Assembly: GCA_022794265.1 (NCBI GenBank)
Contig: JAAWEK010000013.1
Coordinates: 1-64,000 of the forward strand
Reading direction: 5' to 3'
Length of the DNA stretch: 64,000 bases
Origin: Lachnospiraceae bacterium
Lineage (GTDB): Bacteria; Bacillota; Clostridia; Lachnospirales; Lachnospiraceae
In this document: piece by piece, positions 53,667 to 63,080 of the stretch
Position numbering within the stretch: the stretch's first letter is position 1
Layout of the letters: every line of letters begins with the position of its first letter
Made by a program: the position numbers and the translations under genes
The notes under the pieces: generated by a model
Database searches by the model: none
What the model saw: only the letters and a program-made list of their open reading frames with translations
Told to the model about the DNA's origin: nothing

Positions 53667-55424
53667 ATGAGCGGTATGACAAGTATATATGTCGGTGTGT
53701 CGGGAATTCATGCGGCACAGACGGCGCTAAACACAACTGCACATAATCTTGCTAATGTTTATACCCCGGGGTATACCAGACAGTTGGCATTTTCAAGTGA
53801 TAAACGATACGCTACGTACAGTCGGAATTCCAACGGAATCATGCAGGTAGGACTGGGAGTAAATGCTTCTTCCACCAGCCGTGTGCGTTCGTTATTGTTA
53901 GATTTGAGATATCGGAAAGAGGTTGGGCGTCAGGGATTTTATGACGCCCAGTATGAAGCAATCAGTGAAGTTCAGACTCTGATAGGAGAAATGGAAGGTG
54001 TCAGGTTTCAGGAGTCTTTAGAGAACCTGTGGGGAGCCATCAGTGAAATGGCAAAAACACCGGATAGTCTGGTATACAGGTCTGAGCTTGTTATGAATGC
54101 AGAAATGTTTCTGGACAGAGCAAAGTCCATTTATGATGAGTTAATCGGATATCAGAAAAATCTGAATACAAAAGTTCAGCAAACCGTAGATACAATCAAT
54201 GCCTATGGTGAAGAAATCAATGAATTAAACAAACAGATATCCGGATATGAAGCGGCGGGGGAAGCCGCTAATGATTTAAGAGACCGCAGAGATTTGCTGT
54301 TAGATAAATTATCCGGTCTGATAAATATTTCATATGTAGAAGAGGAAAACCATTATGTAACCATTAAAGCGGAAGGTGTACCGTTTGTAACAGATGGCGG
54401 AGTTTTCCATATGGAAACAGCAGAACTGGATGCAGATAAAGGCTCAAATTATCTTTCCTGCATATGGCCGCATTTGGATAATCAGGAAGTATTCAATCTG
54501 ACAGAAGAAATTTCTACAGCAAATAAAAATGATATCGGAACATTAAAGGGTTATCTGCTGGCCCGGGGTGACTTTGTCGGAAAGTACACAGATGTAGAAG
54601 CAACAAGACAGGAGAATTATGATTTGACCACGCCTCAGGGGCAGGCCGATTATCAGGCTGCGCTTGACTTTTATAACAGAAACGTGGACTGTTCTGCAAT
54701 AGTAAAGACACAGAGTCTGTTTGATGCCCTGATTAACGGAATTGTTACAACCATAAATGATATTCTTTCTCCGACTACGACGGAGGTGCCAAATGGAGTT
54801 ACAACATTTACGGATGCAGAAGGTAACGTATATCAGGCAGGAACAGTAAAGATTCTGGATATGAATACATCCACCGGAGATGATGGGGAAATGCCACCGG
54901 AGGAATTATTCTCCAGAGCTGAGACAAAACGATTTATTGAAGTTACTGGTGATGATGGAAATACATATTATATGTACAATGAGTATAATACCTTTGGAAA
55001 AGAATCATTATATACTTTATCTAATATAACCATGAATCAGACGATTGTGGAAAATTATGATAAACTTCCGTTTAAAACGCTGGAAGGCGACAATGACATG
55101 GCAAAGGGACAACAGCTGGTAGAAGCCTGGGATTTGAAATTTGCAAATCTGGACCCTGATAATACGACAAAGCTTACATTCAAAGAATACTACAAGGAAA
55201 TGATGTATTCCATCGGTAATGCGGGTAACTTATATCAGTCTATAGCGTTGAACCAGTATACGACAGCCAGTCAGGTGGACGATGCCAGAACACAGATTAC
55301 CGGTGTTTCTTCCGAAGAAGAACTTGCAAATATGATACGTTTTCAAAGTGCATGGGATGCTTCTTCCAGATACGTAACAACCATAGCGGAAATGCTGGAA
55401 TATATCATAGAAAAACTGGGTTAA
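53667..55424 (+). CDS. flgK: Flagellar hook-associated protein FlgK (copy 1)
   Basis: Hook-filament junction protein of 585 residues from ATG 53667, chosen for AAAGGA 9 nt upstream. It has the D0 helix SIYVGVSGIHAAQTALNTTA and NLANVYTPGYTRQ, a coiled-coil D1 region with the diagnostic NDLRDRRDLLLDKLSGLINI, and the C-terminal EEELANMIRFQSAWDASSRY. The central domain is longer than in copy 2. Confidence 0.93.
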   Translation: MSGMTSIYVGVSGIHAAQTALNTTAHNLANVYTPGYTRQLAFSSDKRYATYSRNSNGIMQVGLGVNASSTSRVRSLLLDLRYRKEVGRQGFYDAQYEAISEVQTLIGEMEGVRFQESLENLWGAISEMAKTPDSLVYRSELVMNAEMFLDRAKSIYDELIGYQKNLNTKVQQTVDTINAYGEEINELNKQISGYEAAGEAANDLRDRRDLLLDKLSGLINISYVEEENHYVTIKAEGVPFVTDGGVFHMETAELDADKGSNYLSCIWPHLDNQEVFNLTEEISTANKNDIGTLKGYLLARGDFVGKYTDVEATRQENYDLTTPQGQADYQAALDFYNRNVDCSAIVKTQSLFDALINGIVTTINDILSPTTTEVPNGVTTFTDAEGNVYQAGTVKILDMNTSTGDDGEMPPEELFSRAETKRFIEVTGDDGNTYYMYNEYNTFGKESLYTLSNITMNQTIVENYDKLPFKTLEGDNDMAKGQQLVEAWDLKFANLDPDNTTKLTFKEYYKEMMYSIGNAGNLYQSIALNQYTTASQVDDARTQITGVSSEEELANMIRFQSAWDASSRYVTTIAEMLEYIIEKLG

Positions 55425-55442
55425 GACGGAAAGGAGAATACT

Positions 55443-56978
55443 ATGCCATCAACATTTTTTGGATTATATATATCAACATCGGGAATACTTGCAGCACAGG
55501 CAGGTCTTCAGACAACTGCGCATAATACGGCAAATGAAAATACAAAGGGGTATACCAGACAGGTTGCAACAATGCAGGCGTCCAGCCCGGCAAGGGCATA
55601 TGCCAGATACGGAATGATTGGGTCGGGCGTGGATGTTATATCTATCGATCAGATGAGAGACAGTTACTATGATGTAAAATACAGAAGCAATGAAGCAAAG
55701 CTTCATGAATTTACAACAAAAAGAAATTATACATTACAGATTGAGGATTATTTTAACGAAATTGAGACTGACGGTTTTACTACAGAGTATAAAAATATGT
55801 TTACAACATTAAAATCTCTTCAGGGAAATCCTTCCAGTTTAAATTATCGTACGGAATTTTTACATTATTGCAACAGCGTGGCAGACTATTTTAATGAAAT
55901 TCAGACAAATCTTGAGGGGCTACAGAGAGAATGTAATACAGAGGTCAGCAATCTGACTGGTAGAATCAATAACCTGTCATCGCAGATTGCTTCCCTGACA
56001 AAACAAATTAACACAGTGGAACAGACCGGCGCTGCAGCCAATGATTTAAGAGACAAGAGAGAGTTGCTGCTGGATGAATTGTCGGCAATTGTTCCGATTG
56101 ATATTTCGGAAAATACGACTGTGAACGGAACCACTCACTATCAGGTTAAGGTAAATGGATTTATTCTGGTAAATGATTATGATGCCCATGAACTGGTAGT
56201 GGTGGCGCGGGAAAATCCGAATAATAAATTTGACTCACCGAACTTATATGATGTGTACTATTATTACAATGAAGAACTGGGTTCCGGAACGGAGTTTAAT
56301 GTGCAGTCCATGGGATTGTCAGGGGAACTCCGCTCAACACTGGATATGCGGGATGGAAATAACGGAGCAGCCAATCCGAATCCGAATGCCGAGATTAAGT
56401 ATAAGGGTATTCCGTTTTATTATGAAAAAGTACAGGAATTTAAGGAAACCATGGCCAAGGCTTTTAATGACATTCATCAGAAAGCTACTATTATAGACGA
56501 AAACGGAAATGAAGTTCCGGCCAATTACAATCTGGAGAACAAAACTACCGAAGATATTCCGATTTTTGTATTGTCACCAAACGGAGAACTCAGTGTGAAT
56601 CAGGATTTACTGGATCATCCGGAATGGATGGCTGTATCTACACATCCGATTCAGGATGGTGTGGATAATGCAGGACTGCTGGACCGTTTCCTGAAACTGC
56701 AGGATGCACCAATCTACCGTAACGGCAAGGCCACCGAGTATCTGGAAAGTATCACCACAGAGATTTCCATTGATACCAACAAGGCAAAAACATTTGAGAA
56801 GAATTATGAAAATATACAGACGAGTATTGAAAATCAGAGAATGGCATATTCCGGTGTGGATGGTGATGAGGAAGGCATGAATATGGTAAAATATCAGGAA
56901 GCTTTTGATTTATCATCTAAAATGATATCCGTTATGGCCAGAATTTATGATAAACTAATCAATGAAACCGGCGTATAG
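55443..56978 (+). CDS. flgK: Flagellar hook-associated protein FlgK (copy 2)
   Basis: A second, diverged FlgK of 511 residues starting 18 bp after the first. It shares the D0 pattern (GLYISTSGILAAQAGLQTTA, then NTANENTKGYTRQ), the NDLRDKRELLLDELSAIVPI block and the C-terminal GMNMVKYQEAFDLSSKMISV. The middle domain differs. Tandem FlgK genes could form a mixed junction or have different timing. Confidence 0.93.
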   Translation: MPSTFFGLYISTSGILAAQAGLQTTAHNTANENTKGYTRQVATMQASSPARAYARYGMIGSGVDVISIDQMRDSYYDVKYRSNEAKLHEFTTKRNYTLQIEDYFNEIETDGFTTEYKNMFTTLKSLQGNPSSLNYRTEFLHYCNSVADYFNEIQTNLEGLQRECNTEVSNLTGRINNLSSQIASLTKQINTVEQTGAAANDLRDKRELLLDELSAIVPIDISENTTVNGTTHYQVKVNGFILVNDYDAHELVVVARENPNNKFDSPNLYDVYYYYNEELGSGTEFNVQSMGLSGELRSTLDMRDGNNGAANPNPNAEIKYKGIPFYYEKVQEFKETMAKAFNDIHQKATIIDENGNEVPANYNLENKTTEDIPIFVLSPNGELSVNQDLLDHPEWMAVSTHPIQDGVDNAGLLDRFLKLQDAPIYRNGKATEYLESITTEISIDTNKAKTFEKNYENIQTSIENQRMAYSGVDGDEEGMNMVKYQEAFDLSSKMISVMARIYDKLINETGV

Positions 56979-56999
56979 GCGTTGAAATGAGGTGCTGAC

Positions 57000-58469
57000 A
57001 TGAGAATAACAAATGGAATTTTAATTAATAATTCGCTTACGAATATTAATGCAAATAAATCAAAGATTGATAACCTTTTGACACAGCTGACATATGAAAA
57101 GAAGATACAGAGACCGTCTGACGACCCGATTATAGCCATTCGTGCGTTGCGGTTCCGCTCTACTCTGGCAGAAATTGACCAGTATCTGACAAAAAATATT
57201 CCGGATGCGGATGCCTGGCTGACTGCCACGGATGATGCTATGGGTAATATTTCCAAGGTTCTTGGTGATATTACAAAATATTGTAATGAGGCGGTTAACG
57301 GTTATTATGATGAAACCAATAAGAATACCATTGTGGAAGAACTGAAGGCGTTCAGAAGCCAGATTTACAGTGATGCCAATGCGGATTGTGCTGGCAGAAC
57401 CATATTTACGGGATATAAGACGGATTCCACACTGACATTTCTTGAAAATAATTCAAATAAATATCAGATTACACAAAAATTTAATGCGGAATCTTTTGAT
57501 AAAGTCAGCAAAGTGTATAACAGTCTGGATATAACAGGAATAAACGGCACCAATGTAGGAGGAGTGGATATTGATGCCATAAAGGTACCGGAAACTGTTG
57601 ATTCATACAGGGTCAGACTGGCATATGACGGAACTTTGGAGGAAGATGGTCTGGTCATTACATCCCAGAATCCGGCACAGACATATACAACGGTATTAAA
57701 GGATTCTTCCGACCCAACTGCATATAGACCGGGGGATGGAGAAGTCTTTTATCTGGCGGATACCGGAGAACTGATTGTTGGCGCAGATGTTTATAATGAT
57801 TTAATGACAGCGGAAGGTTTTAGTTTTACATATACAAAGGAAGGCTTTAAGAAGGAAGAGCTGGATCCGACCCAGTATTTTGACTGTGTGGATATCACAG
57901 ATCCGGCTAATCCTGTTACTTATACAAACAGAAATCAGGAAATCAGCTATGAAGTAAATTTCAATCAAATGTTAAAAATAAATACGCAGGGTAAAAATGT
58001 ATTTACCCAGGATATGACCAGAGATTTGGATGATATTATTAATGTAGTTGATCAGGTGATTACCGTTTCCAATAAAAAGGAAAATTTGCAGAAGTTATAT
58101 GATGAAACGGAAGAAGGAAGTCCGGAGCGGGAAAAAGTGCAGAAACTGATGGATTTGTGCGACAGGGAACTGGATTTTGTTACGGAGAATGTAAAAAATG
58201 CTTTTTCCAAAGGTATTTCATTATATCAGAAACATCAGGATATGGTAGGGCTTGCCAGAGCTGATGTTGGTGCGCGTCAGAACAGACTGGCGCTTTGTGA
58301 AAGCAGGCTGGAAGCCCAGAAGCTGACGGTAAAAAATCTCAAGAGTCTGAATGAAGATGTAAATGTAGCAAATGTAGCTGTGGAATTAGATCAGGCCCAG
58401 AGTATCTTTGATGCTTCCCTGAAGTCTGTTGCCCAGGTAGTTCAGAAAAAACTTTTAGACTTCTTATAA
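57000..58469 (+). CDS. flgL: Flagellar hook-associated protein FlgL
   Basis: Second junction protein, between FlgK and the filament. The 489 residues begin MRITNGILINNSLTNINANK and LTYEKKIQRPSDDPIIAIRA, the flagellin-like N-terminus, and end with a D0 helix (NVAVELDQAQSIFDASLKSV). The long central part is likely the surface domain. GAGG precedes the ATG. Confidence 0.93.
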   Translation: MRITNGILINNSLTNINANKSKIDNLLTQLTYEKKIQRPSDDPIIAIRALRFRSTLAEIDQYLTKNIPDADAWLTATDDAMGNISKVLGDITKYCNEAVNGYYDETNKNTIVEELKAFRSQIYSDANADCAGRTIFTGYKTDSTLTFLENNSNKYQITQKFNAESFDKVSKVYNSLDITGINGTNVGGVDIDAIKVPETVDSYRVRLAYDGTLEEDGLVITSQNPAQTYTTVLKDSSDPTAYRPGDGEVFYLADTGELIVGADVYNDLMTAEGFSFTYTKEGFKKEELDPTQYFDCVDITDPANPVTYTNRNQEISYEVNFNQMLKINTQGKNVFTQDMTRDLDDIINVVDQVITVSNKKENLQKLYDETEEGSPEREKVQKLMDLCDRELDFVTENVKNAFSKGISLYQKHQDMVGLARADVGARQNRLALCESRLEAQKLTVKNLKSLNEDVNVANVAVELDQAQSIFDASLKSVAQVVQKKLLDFL

Positions 58470-58499
58470 AAACAATTATGAAAGGGGCGGTTCAATCAT

Positions 58500-58952
58500 A
58501 TGAACATTATGACAAAGCTCTTTGGAGAAATTGGTATTGATATCAATAAAGTTATTACTTTTAAAGCTGGACTGATTGGTTTTAAAGAGTATAAACAGTT
58601 TATGATTATTCATGATGCGGAGGGAGAGGAATCGAAGATTTTATGGCTTCAGTCCATTGACGAGCCGGATCTTGCACTTCCGATTATAAATCCTCTGTTG
58701 ATTAGACCGGATTATAATCCGGTGGTTGAGGACGAGCTGTTTAGAAATATAGGAGAACCGGACGAAGAGGAACTGATGGTTTTTGTGACTCTTACGGTTC
58801 CGGCAGACATAACCCAAATAACTTCAAACTTAAAAGCGCCTATAGTCGTCAATCCGAAAACCCTGAAAGGGTGTCAGCTTATAGTGGAAAATGACGAGTA
58901 TCCGGTCAGATATCCGATTTATGACATTTTAAACAATAAGGAGGGGAATTAG
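58500..58952 (+). CDS. fliW: Flagellar assembly factor FliW
   Basis: Binds flagellin and CsrA; free FliW sequesters CsrA so that flagellin translation continues. The 150 residues read FKAGLIGFKEYKQFMIIHD and FVTLTVPADITQITSNLKAP with IVVNPKTLKGCQLIVENDEY, typical FliW. It ends 1 bp before csrA. An AAAGGGG lies 11 nt before the ATG. Confidence 0.95.
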   Translation: MNIMTKLFGEIGIDINKVITFKAGLIGFKEYKQFMIIHDAEGEESKILWLQSIDEPDLALPIINPLLIRPDYNPVVEDELFRNIGEPDEEELMVFVTLTVPADITQITSNLKAPIVVNPKTLKGCQLIVENDEYPVRYPIYDILNNKEGN

Positions 58953-58953
58953 G

Positions 58954-59172
58954 ATGCTGGCATTGTCAAGAAAAAAAGATGAGGCAGTAATCATTAATAA
59001 TGATATTGAAATCACTATTATTGAAATTAAGGGAGATCATGTAAAACTTGGAATTACAGCACCTAAATCCGTTCCGATTTACCGGAAAGAGGTTTATCTT
59101 CAGATTCAGGAATCAAATCATGAGTCTGTAGATGTCCAGGGTATGGAAGCTTTAAAGAAATTACTTAAGTAG
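58954..59172 (+). CDS. csrA: Carbon storage/translation regulator CsrA
   Basis: RNA-binding dimer of 72 residues that represses flagellin translation by binding GGA motifs. MLALSRKKDEAVIINNDIEI and GITAPKSVPIYRKEVYLQIQ carry the RNA-contact strands. The start follows the fliW stop with a GGAGGGG ribosome site inside fliW's last codons, so translation is coupled. Its likely target is the fliC leader at 62929-63080. Confidence 0.96.
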   Translation: MLALSRKKDEAVIINNDIEITIIEIKGDHVKLGITAPKSVPIYRKEVYLQIQESNHESVDVQGMEALKKLLK

Positions 59173-59174
59173 GT

Positions 59175-59201
59175 TAATTTTTCTGCGCAATTTGCCGATA
59201 A
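59175..59201 (+). promoter_or_regulatory. Sigma-28 promoter of flaG-fliD-fliS
   Basis: TAAT (59175-59178), 15 bp, GCCGATAA (59194-59201), which is the same TAAN-N16-CCGATAA layout as for flgM. It lies directly after csrA and 48 bp before flaG. Confidence 0.75.
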
Positions 59202-59248
59202 AGAACGTAGAAGATAAAATTTTATTTATTCACATGGAGGTGGAAAAT

Positions 59249-59686
59249 ATGGCTATTGATGGAGTAACAGGCGCAACAGCCACATATCAGGCATCGTTGG
59301 CTAAGAAAGTGGAAAGTTCTGGCGCGACGGAGCAGGTTCGAACGAACACGGATTTTGGAGAAGATGGAATGGTAAGCGAGATTTCCAAGGATACCAGAAT
59401 TATCAGGCAGACAAAGGATTCTGCCGCTGAGGACGGAAGTAATGAAGGGAATCAGAAACAGCCGTCTGATGAAACGATGAAACAGACTATCAGTGATATT
59501 AATAAGAGACTTACCAATAATACAGAGTGTATATTTGGCGTCCATGATAAAACTAATAGGGTAATGATTCAAATCAGAGACAAGGATACGAAGGAATTAA
59601 TCAAAGAGGTTCCACCGGAAAAAACTTTGGATATGATTGCCAAAGCATGGGAACTGGCAGGTATTCTTGTGGATGAAAAATTGTAG
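59249..59686 (+). CDS. flaG: FlaG family protein
   Basis: Small protein affecting filament length. Start ATG 59249 has GGAGGTGG upstream, preferred over ATG 59234, which overlaps that site. The 145 residues begin polar and disordered and end with the FlaG domain: ISDINKRLTNNTECIFGVHD and VMIQIRDKDTKELIKEVPPE. It precedes fliD, the usual order. Confidence 0.9.
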   Translation: MAIDGVTGATATYQASLAKKVESSGATEQVRTNTDFGEDGMVSEISKDTRIIRQTKDSAAEDGSNEGNQKQPSDETMKQTISDINKRLTNNTECIFGVHDKTNRVMIQIRDKDTKELIKEVPPEKTLDMIAKAWELAGILVDEKL

Positions 59687-59697
59687 GAGGTGTTCAT

Positions 59698-61929
59698 ATG
59701 GGCGTATCATTATCAGGACTTGCATCAGGTATGGATACAGATTCCATTGTTGCAGCTTTGGTATCGGCATATAGCATAAAAAAAGACAATTATGTAAAAG
59801 ACCAGACAAAGCTGGAGTGGAAAATGGATGCATGGAAAGATTTAAATACAAAGATAAAAAATTTTTATCAGAAGTATCTTAGCGATATGCGTTTTTCCAC
59901 AGCATTTAATAAAAAGAAATCAGTAGTTTCAGGTACAAAAGCCACGGTTTCTGCCAGCAGCAGTGCCGTAAACGGTACTCAGAAGCTGAAGATTAATAAA
60001 CTGGCTACATCCGGTTATCTCACCGGCGGTGTGGTTTCCAAGTCAGATGGTAAGAATATAACTGGATCTACCAAATTATCGGAGCTTGGAGTTGAAGACG
60101 GAAGCAAGATTACTGTCAATGCCGGCGGCAAAGAGAAAAGTATAACCTTAAAATCATCTTCAACAGTAAATGAATTTGTGGTTGCTTTAAAAGAAGCAGG
60201 TGTAAATGCCAGTTTTGATGAGAAGAACCAAAGATTTTTTGTAAGTTCAAAAGTAAGCGGTGAAGCAGGAGATTTCAGTCTGATAGCAGATAATGAATCT
60301 GGTGCCAAGACGCTACGGTCTTTGGGATTGGCGATGACGACGGAGTCGGATATGGAAAACTATCGTTATTATGCCGGATTATCTTCCGATGAACTGAATA
60401 AAGTTATTGAAACCGCATTTACAAAACAGAAAACGGCATTCTATGATCCTGACGATGCTGCAACCGTAAAGAAACTGAAAGACGGTTTGAAAAAAGGAAT
60501 TGAGGCAGATACAAAGCAGGTTACAAAGCTGGAAGCAGAAAATGAAAAACTGGATTACAGACTGGCCGCTGCGGCTACCTATGATACGGAATATGAGGCT
60601 TTGTCGGAAGAAGACAGAACCGCTTTTATGGTAAATCTGAACCAGCAGATTAGTGATTTAAGTGAGAAGAAAGACCGTACGGAAGAGGAAGAGGCTACAT
60701 TAAAACGGTTAAAAGAGAAGAACAATGTTTATGTCCAGTTAAGTGCAGAGGATGTGGATAAAGAAAAGTATCTTGAGGAACTGAATAAATCCAAGACCGA
60801 TACCGTTGCGAAAATTGATGAATTAAAAGAAGGAATCACATTAGCTGAAGAAGCACTGGCTGATGATGAGAAATTTAAAGGATATGTTGAAGGATTAAAC
60901 GAAAACATTCAGAAATCAAATGATGCATTAAATACAAGACTTACGGATTATTATACTACAAAACAGAGTATGGCTCAGAAGTATGTGGCTGCTTATGATT
61001 TGGTTCACACGGAAGGAGTAGATACTACTTCGGCAGCATATAAGGATGCCATTGCATTGCTGGGTGATACCGGTTCCAAAAGCGGACCGACCCGGATAGA
61101 GGGAAAAGATGCAGAGATAGAACTGAATGGCGCCACTTTTGTTTCAAATTCCAATATATTCCAGATTAACGGTCTGACCATAACGGCAAACGAAGTTACA
61201 GATGAGAATGAGGAAATCACAATAACGACAGAAACAGATTCACAGGCCATCTATGACATGATTAAGAATTTCTTTAAGGAATATAATACTCTGATCAACG
61301 AGATGGATAAATTGTACAATGCCGATTCTGCAAAGGGATATGAACCGCTTACGGATGAAGAGAAAGAAGCTTTATCAGAGAAAGAAGTGGAGAAATGGGA
61401 AACAAAGATTAAAGATTCTCTGCTTCGAAGGGATTCTACATTGGACAGTGTTTCCAACTCAATCAAGATGGCATTCCAGGCATCCTTTGATATTAATGGT
61501 AAGAAATACAGTCTGGCCTCTTTCGGTATTAAGACCCTGAGTTATTTTTCATCTTCCGACAATGAGAAGTCAGCCTTCCATATTGACGGGGATAAAGATG
61601 ACATATATACAGCAGGCAATCAGGATAAACTTATGGCGGCTATTGGCTCTGACCCGGATACTGTGGCAACTTTCTTTAATAAACTGGCACAGAATGTATA
61701 TGATACTCTGTATAATAAGATGAAAACTTCGTCTTTAAGCAGTACTAATACGGTATATAATGACAAAGTCATGAAAAGAGAGTATGATGAATATACAGAT
61801 ATTATTAAAAAGTGGGAAGATAAGATAGAGGCTTATGAAGCTAAATACAGAAAGCAGTTTACAGCAATGGAAAAGGCTCTTGCAACTCTTAATTCACAGA
61901 AGTCTTATTTATCAGGCTTATTTGGGTAA
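59698..61929 (+). CDS. fliD: Flagellar filament cap protein FliD
   Basis: Cap at the filament tip that folds incoming flagellin. The 743 residues start VSLSGLASGMDTDSIVAALV and carry the FliD N-domain (KLKINKLATSGYLTGG). A Lys/Glu-rich insertion predicted as coiled coil (about 265-400) follows, then the C-domain (FQINGLTITANEVTDENE, NGKKYSLASFGIKT, ALATLNSQKSYLSGLFG end). It is long for FliD, which is often 450-650. Confidence 0.93.
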   Translation: MGVSLSGLASGMDTDSIVAALVSAYSIKKDNYVKDQTKLEWKMDAWKDLNTKIKNFYQKYLSDMRFSTAFNKKKSVVSGTKATVSASSSAVNGTQKLKINKLATSGYLTGGVVSKSDGKNITGSTKLSELGVEDGSKITVNAGGKEKSITLKSSSTVNEFVVALKEAGVNASFDEKNQRFFVSSKVSGEAGDFSLIADNESGAKTLRSLGLAMTTESDMENYRYYAGLSSDELNKVIETAFTKQKTAFYDPDDAATVKKLKDGLKKGIEADTKQVTKLEAENEKLDYRLAAAATYDTEYEALSEEDRTAFMVNLNQQISDLSEKKDRTEEEEATLKRLKEKNNVYVQLSAEDVDKEKYLEELNKSKTDTVAKIDELKEGITLAEEALADDEKFKGYVEGLNENIQKSNDALNTRLTDYYTTKQSMAQKYVAAYDLVHTEGVDTTSAAYKDAIALLGDTGSKSGPTRIEGKDAEIELNGATFVSNSNIFQINGLTITANEVTDENEEITITTETDSQAIYDMIKNFFKEYNTLINEMDKLYNADSAKGYEPLTDEEKEALSEKEVEKWETKIKDSLLRRDSTLDSVSNSIKMAFQASFDINGKKYSLASFGIKTLSYFSSSDNEKSAFHIDGDKDDIYTAGNQDKLMAAIGSDPDTVATFFNKLAQNVYDTLYNKMKTSSLSSTNTVYNDKVMKREYDEYTDIIKKWEDKIEAYEAKYRKQFTAMEKALATLNSQKSYLSGLFG

Positions 61930-61975
61930 TTTTTGGAAACATATGTCGTTTGAATGACACTAGGAGGAAATCAAT

Positions 61976-62353
61976 ATGGCTTTACCAAATGCGTATTCTA
62001 ATTATACAAACACTAAGATACAGACTGCATCACCTGCCCAGCTGACACTGATGCTATATGATGGAGCAGTGAAGTTCTGTAATCTGGCAATTAGTGGATT
62101 AGATGAACATGATTACTTTAAGACCAACGAGAATATTAAAAAAGTTGAAAAAATAATCGAAGAGTTTCGGGCAACATTAAACTTTAAATATCCGGTAGCA
62201 AAAGAATTTGATAATGTTTACGAATATATCAGTCAGAGGCTTTTGGAGGCTAATATCCGGAAAGACAGGGAAATATTGTCAGAGGTATTGGAACATCTCA
62301 GAACAATGCGTGAAACATGGGTGGAAGTCATGAAACGTGGGAAAGTGCAATAA
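61976..62353 (+). CDS. fliS: Flagellin export chaperone FliS
   Basis: A 125-residue four-helix bundle that binds the C-terminus of flagellin and prevents early polymerisation. It starts ALPNAYSNYTNTKIQTASPA and contains LTLMLYDGAVKFCNLAI, the FliS signature, and ends LRTMRETWVEVMKRGK. AGGAGG precedes the ATG. Confidence 0.95.
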   Translation: MALPNAYSNYTNTKIQTASPAQLTLMLYDGAVKFCNLAISGLDEHDYFKTNENIKKVEKIIEEFRATLNFKYPVAKEFDNVYEYISQRLLEANIRKDREILSEVLEHLRTMRETWVEVMKRGKVQ

Positions 62354-62384
62354 CTGCGTTTGTACGATTAGAAAGGTCTGATAT

Positions 62385-62867
62385 ATGGATAACTCTAAAA
62401 ATTATATTACTATATTGATTGACAGTCTGAATAAGAAAATTAAGCTGTTGGATTATATTCTTGTGGAGAATAAGAGACAGCAGTTATCTGTCAGCAGTGA
62501 AAAGATGGATGAAGAGCTGTTTCAAGAGACAATGGCAAAAAAAGAAGACTATATCAATCAGATTAATGAAATCGATCAAGGGTTTGAAACGGTATATCAT
62601 CACGTCCAGAAAGAACTTTCGGAGAATGCCGGACAATATAAAGATGAGATATCGGAATTAAAAGAACTGATTTCGGTAATCACACAAAAATCCATGGAAG
62701 TCCAGCTTAGTGAAAAAAGAAATGAGCAACTGATTACAAAGAAATTTTCTGATATAAGAAAGGAAATACATAAGTCTAAAAATGTAAGCAAAGTTGCAAC
62801 AGATTATTATAAAACCATGTCTAAAACCAGTATAGTAGAGCCGCAGTACTTAGATAAGAAAAAATAA
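62385..62867 (+). CDS. FliT/FlgN-like flagellar chaperone, probable
   Basis: A 160-residue all-helical, Lys/Glu-rich protein (LIDSLNKKIKLLDYILVENK, ETMAKKEDYINQINEID) after fliS, the position of fliT. The MAKKEDYINQINEIDQGFE pattern recalls FlgN/FliT chaperones, but similarity is weak by eye. AAAGG lies upstream of the ATG. Confidence 0.65.
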   Translation: MDNSKNYITILIDSLNKKIKLLDYILVENKRQQLSVSSEKMDEELFQETMAKKEDYINQINEIDQGFETVYHHVQKELSENAGQYKDEISELKELISVITQKSMEVQLSEKRNEQLITKKFSDIRKEIHKSKNVSKVATDYYKTMSKTSIVEPQYLDKKK

Positions 62868-62901
62868 TCTGAAAAAATTTAAAAAAAATTGAAAATTGGT
62901 A

Positions 62902-62928
62902 TAAAGTATTCGGAATTTAATCCGATAT
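62902..62928 (+). promoter_or_regulatory. Sigma-28 promoter of fliC
   Basis: TAAA (62902-62905), 16 bp, CCGATAT (62922-62928), the best match to the sigma-28/sigma-D consensus in the window. The leader is about 145 nt. Confidence 0.85.
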
Positions 62929-63039
62929 AATATACAAGTAAAACAAAAAATAATTTACTTATTTGCAGCTAATCCCAAGGAGCGTACGGCCGAAGGAGAG
63001 GTTGCAGAACACATTATTTAAAATCTAAAAACAAGTCAT

Positions 63040-63072
63040 AGTAGCATGGATGTTACTAAAAGTTCAAGGAGG
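63040..63072 (+). promoter_or_regulatory. CsrA-binding region in the fliC leader
   Basis: A hairpin AGTAGCA-TGGA-TGTTACT (63040-63057, one G-U pair) displays GGA in its loop. A second GGA lies in the Shine-Dalgarno AAGGAGG (63066-63072). Two further AAGGA motifs lie at 62977-62981 and 62993-62997. This mirrors the two-site CsrA arrangement of the Bacillus hag leader. Confidence 0.6.
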
Positions 63073-63080
63073 AAAACATT

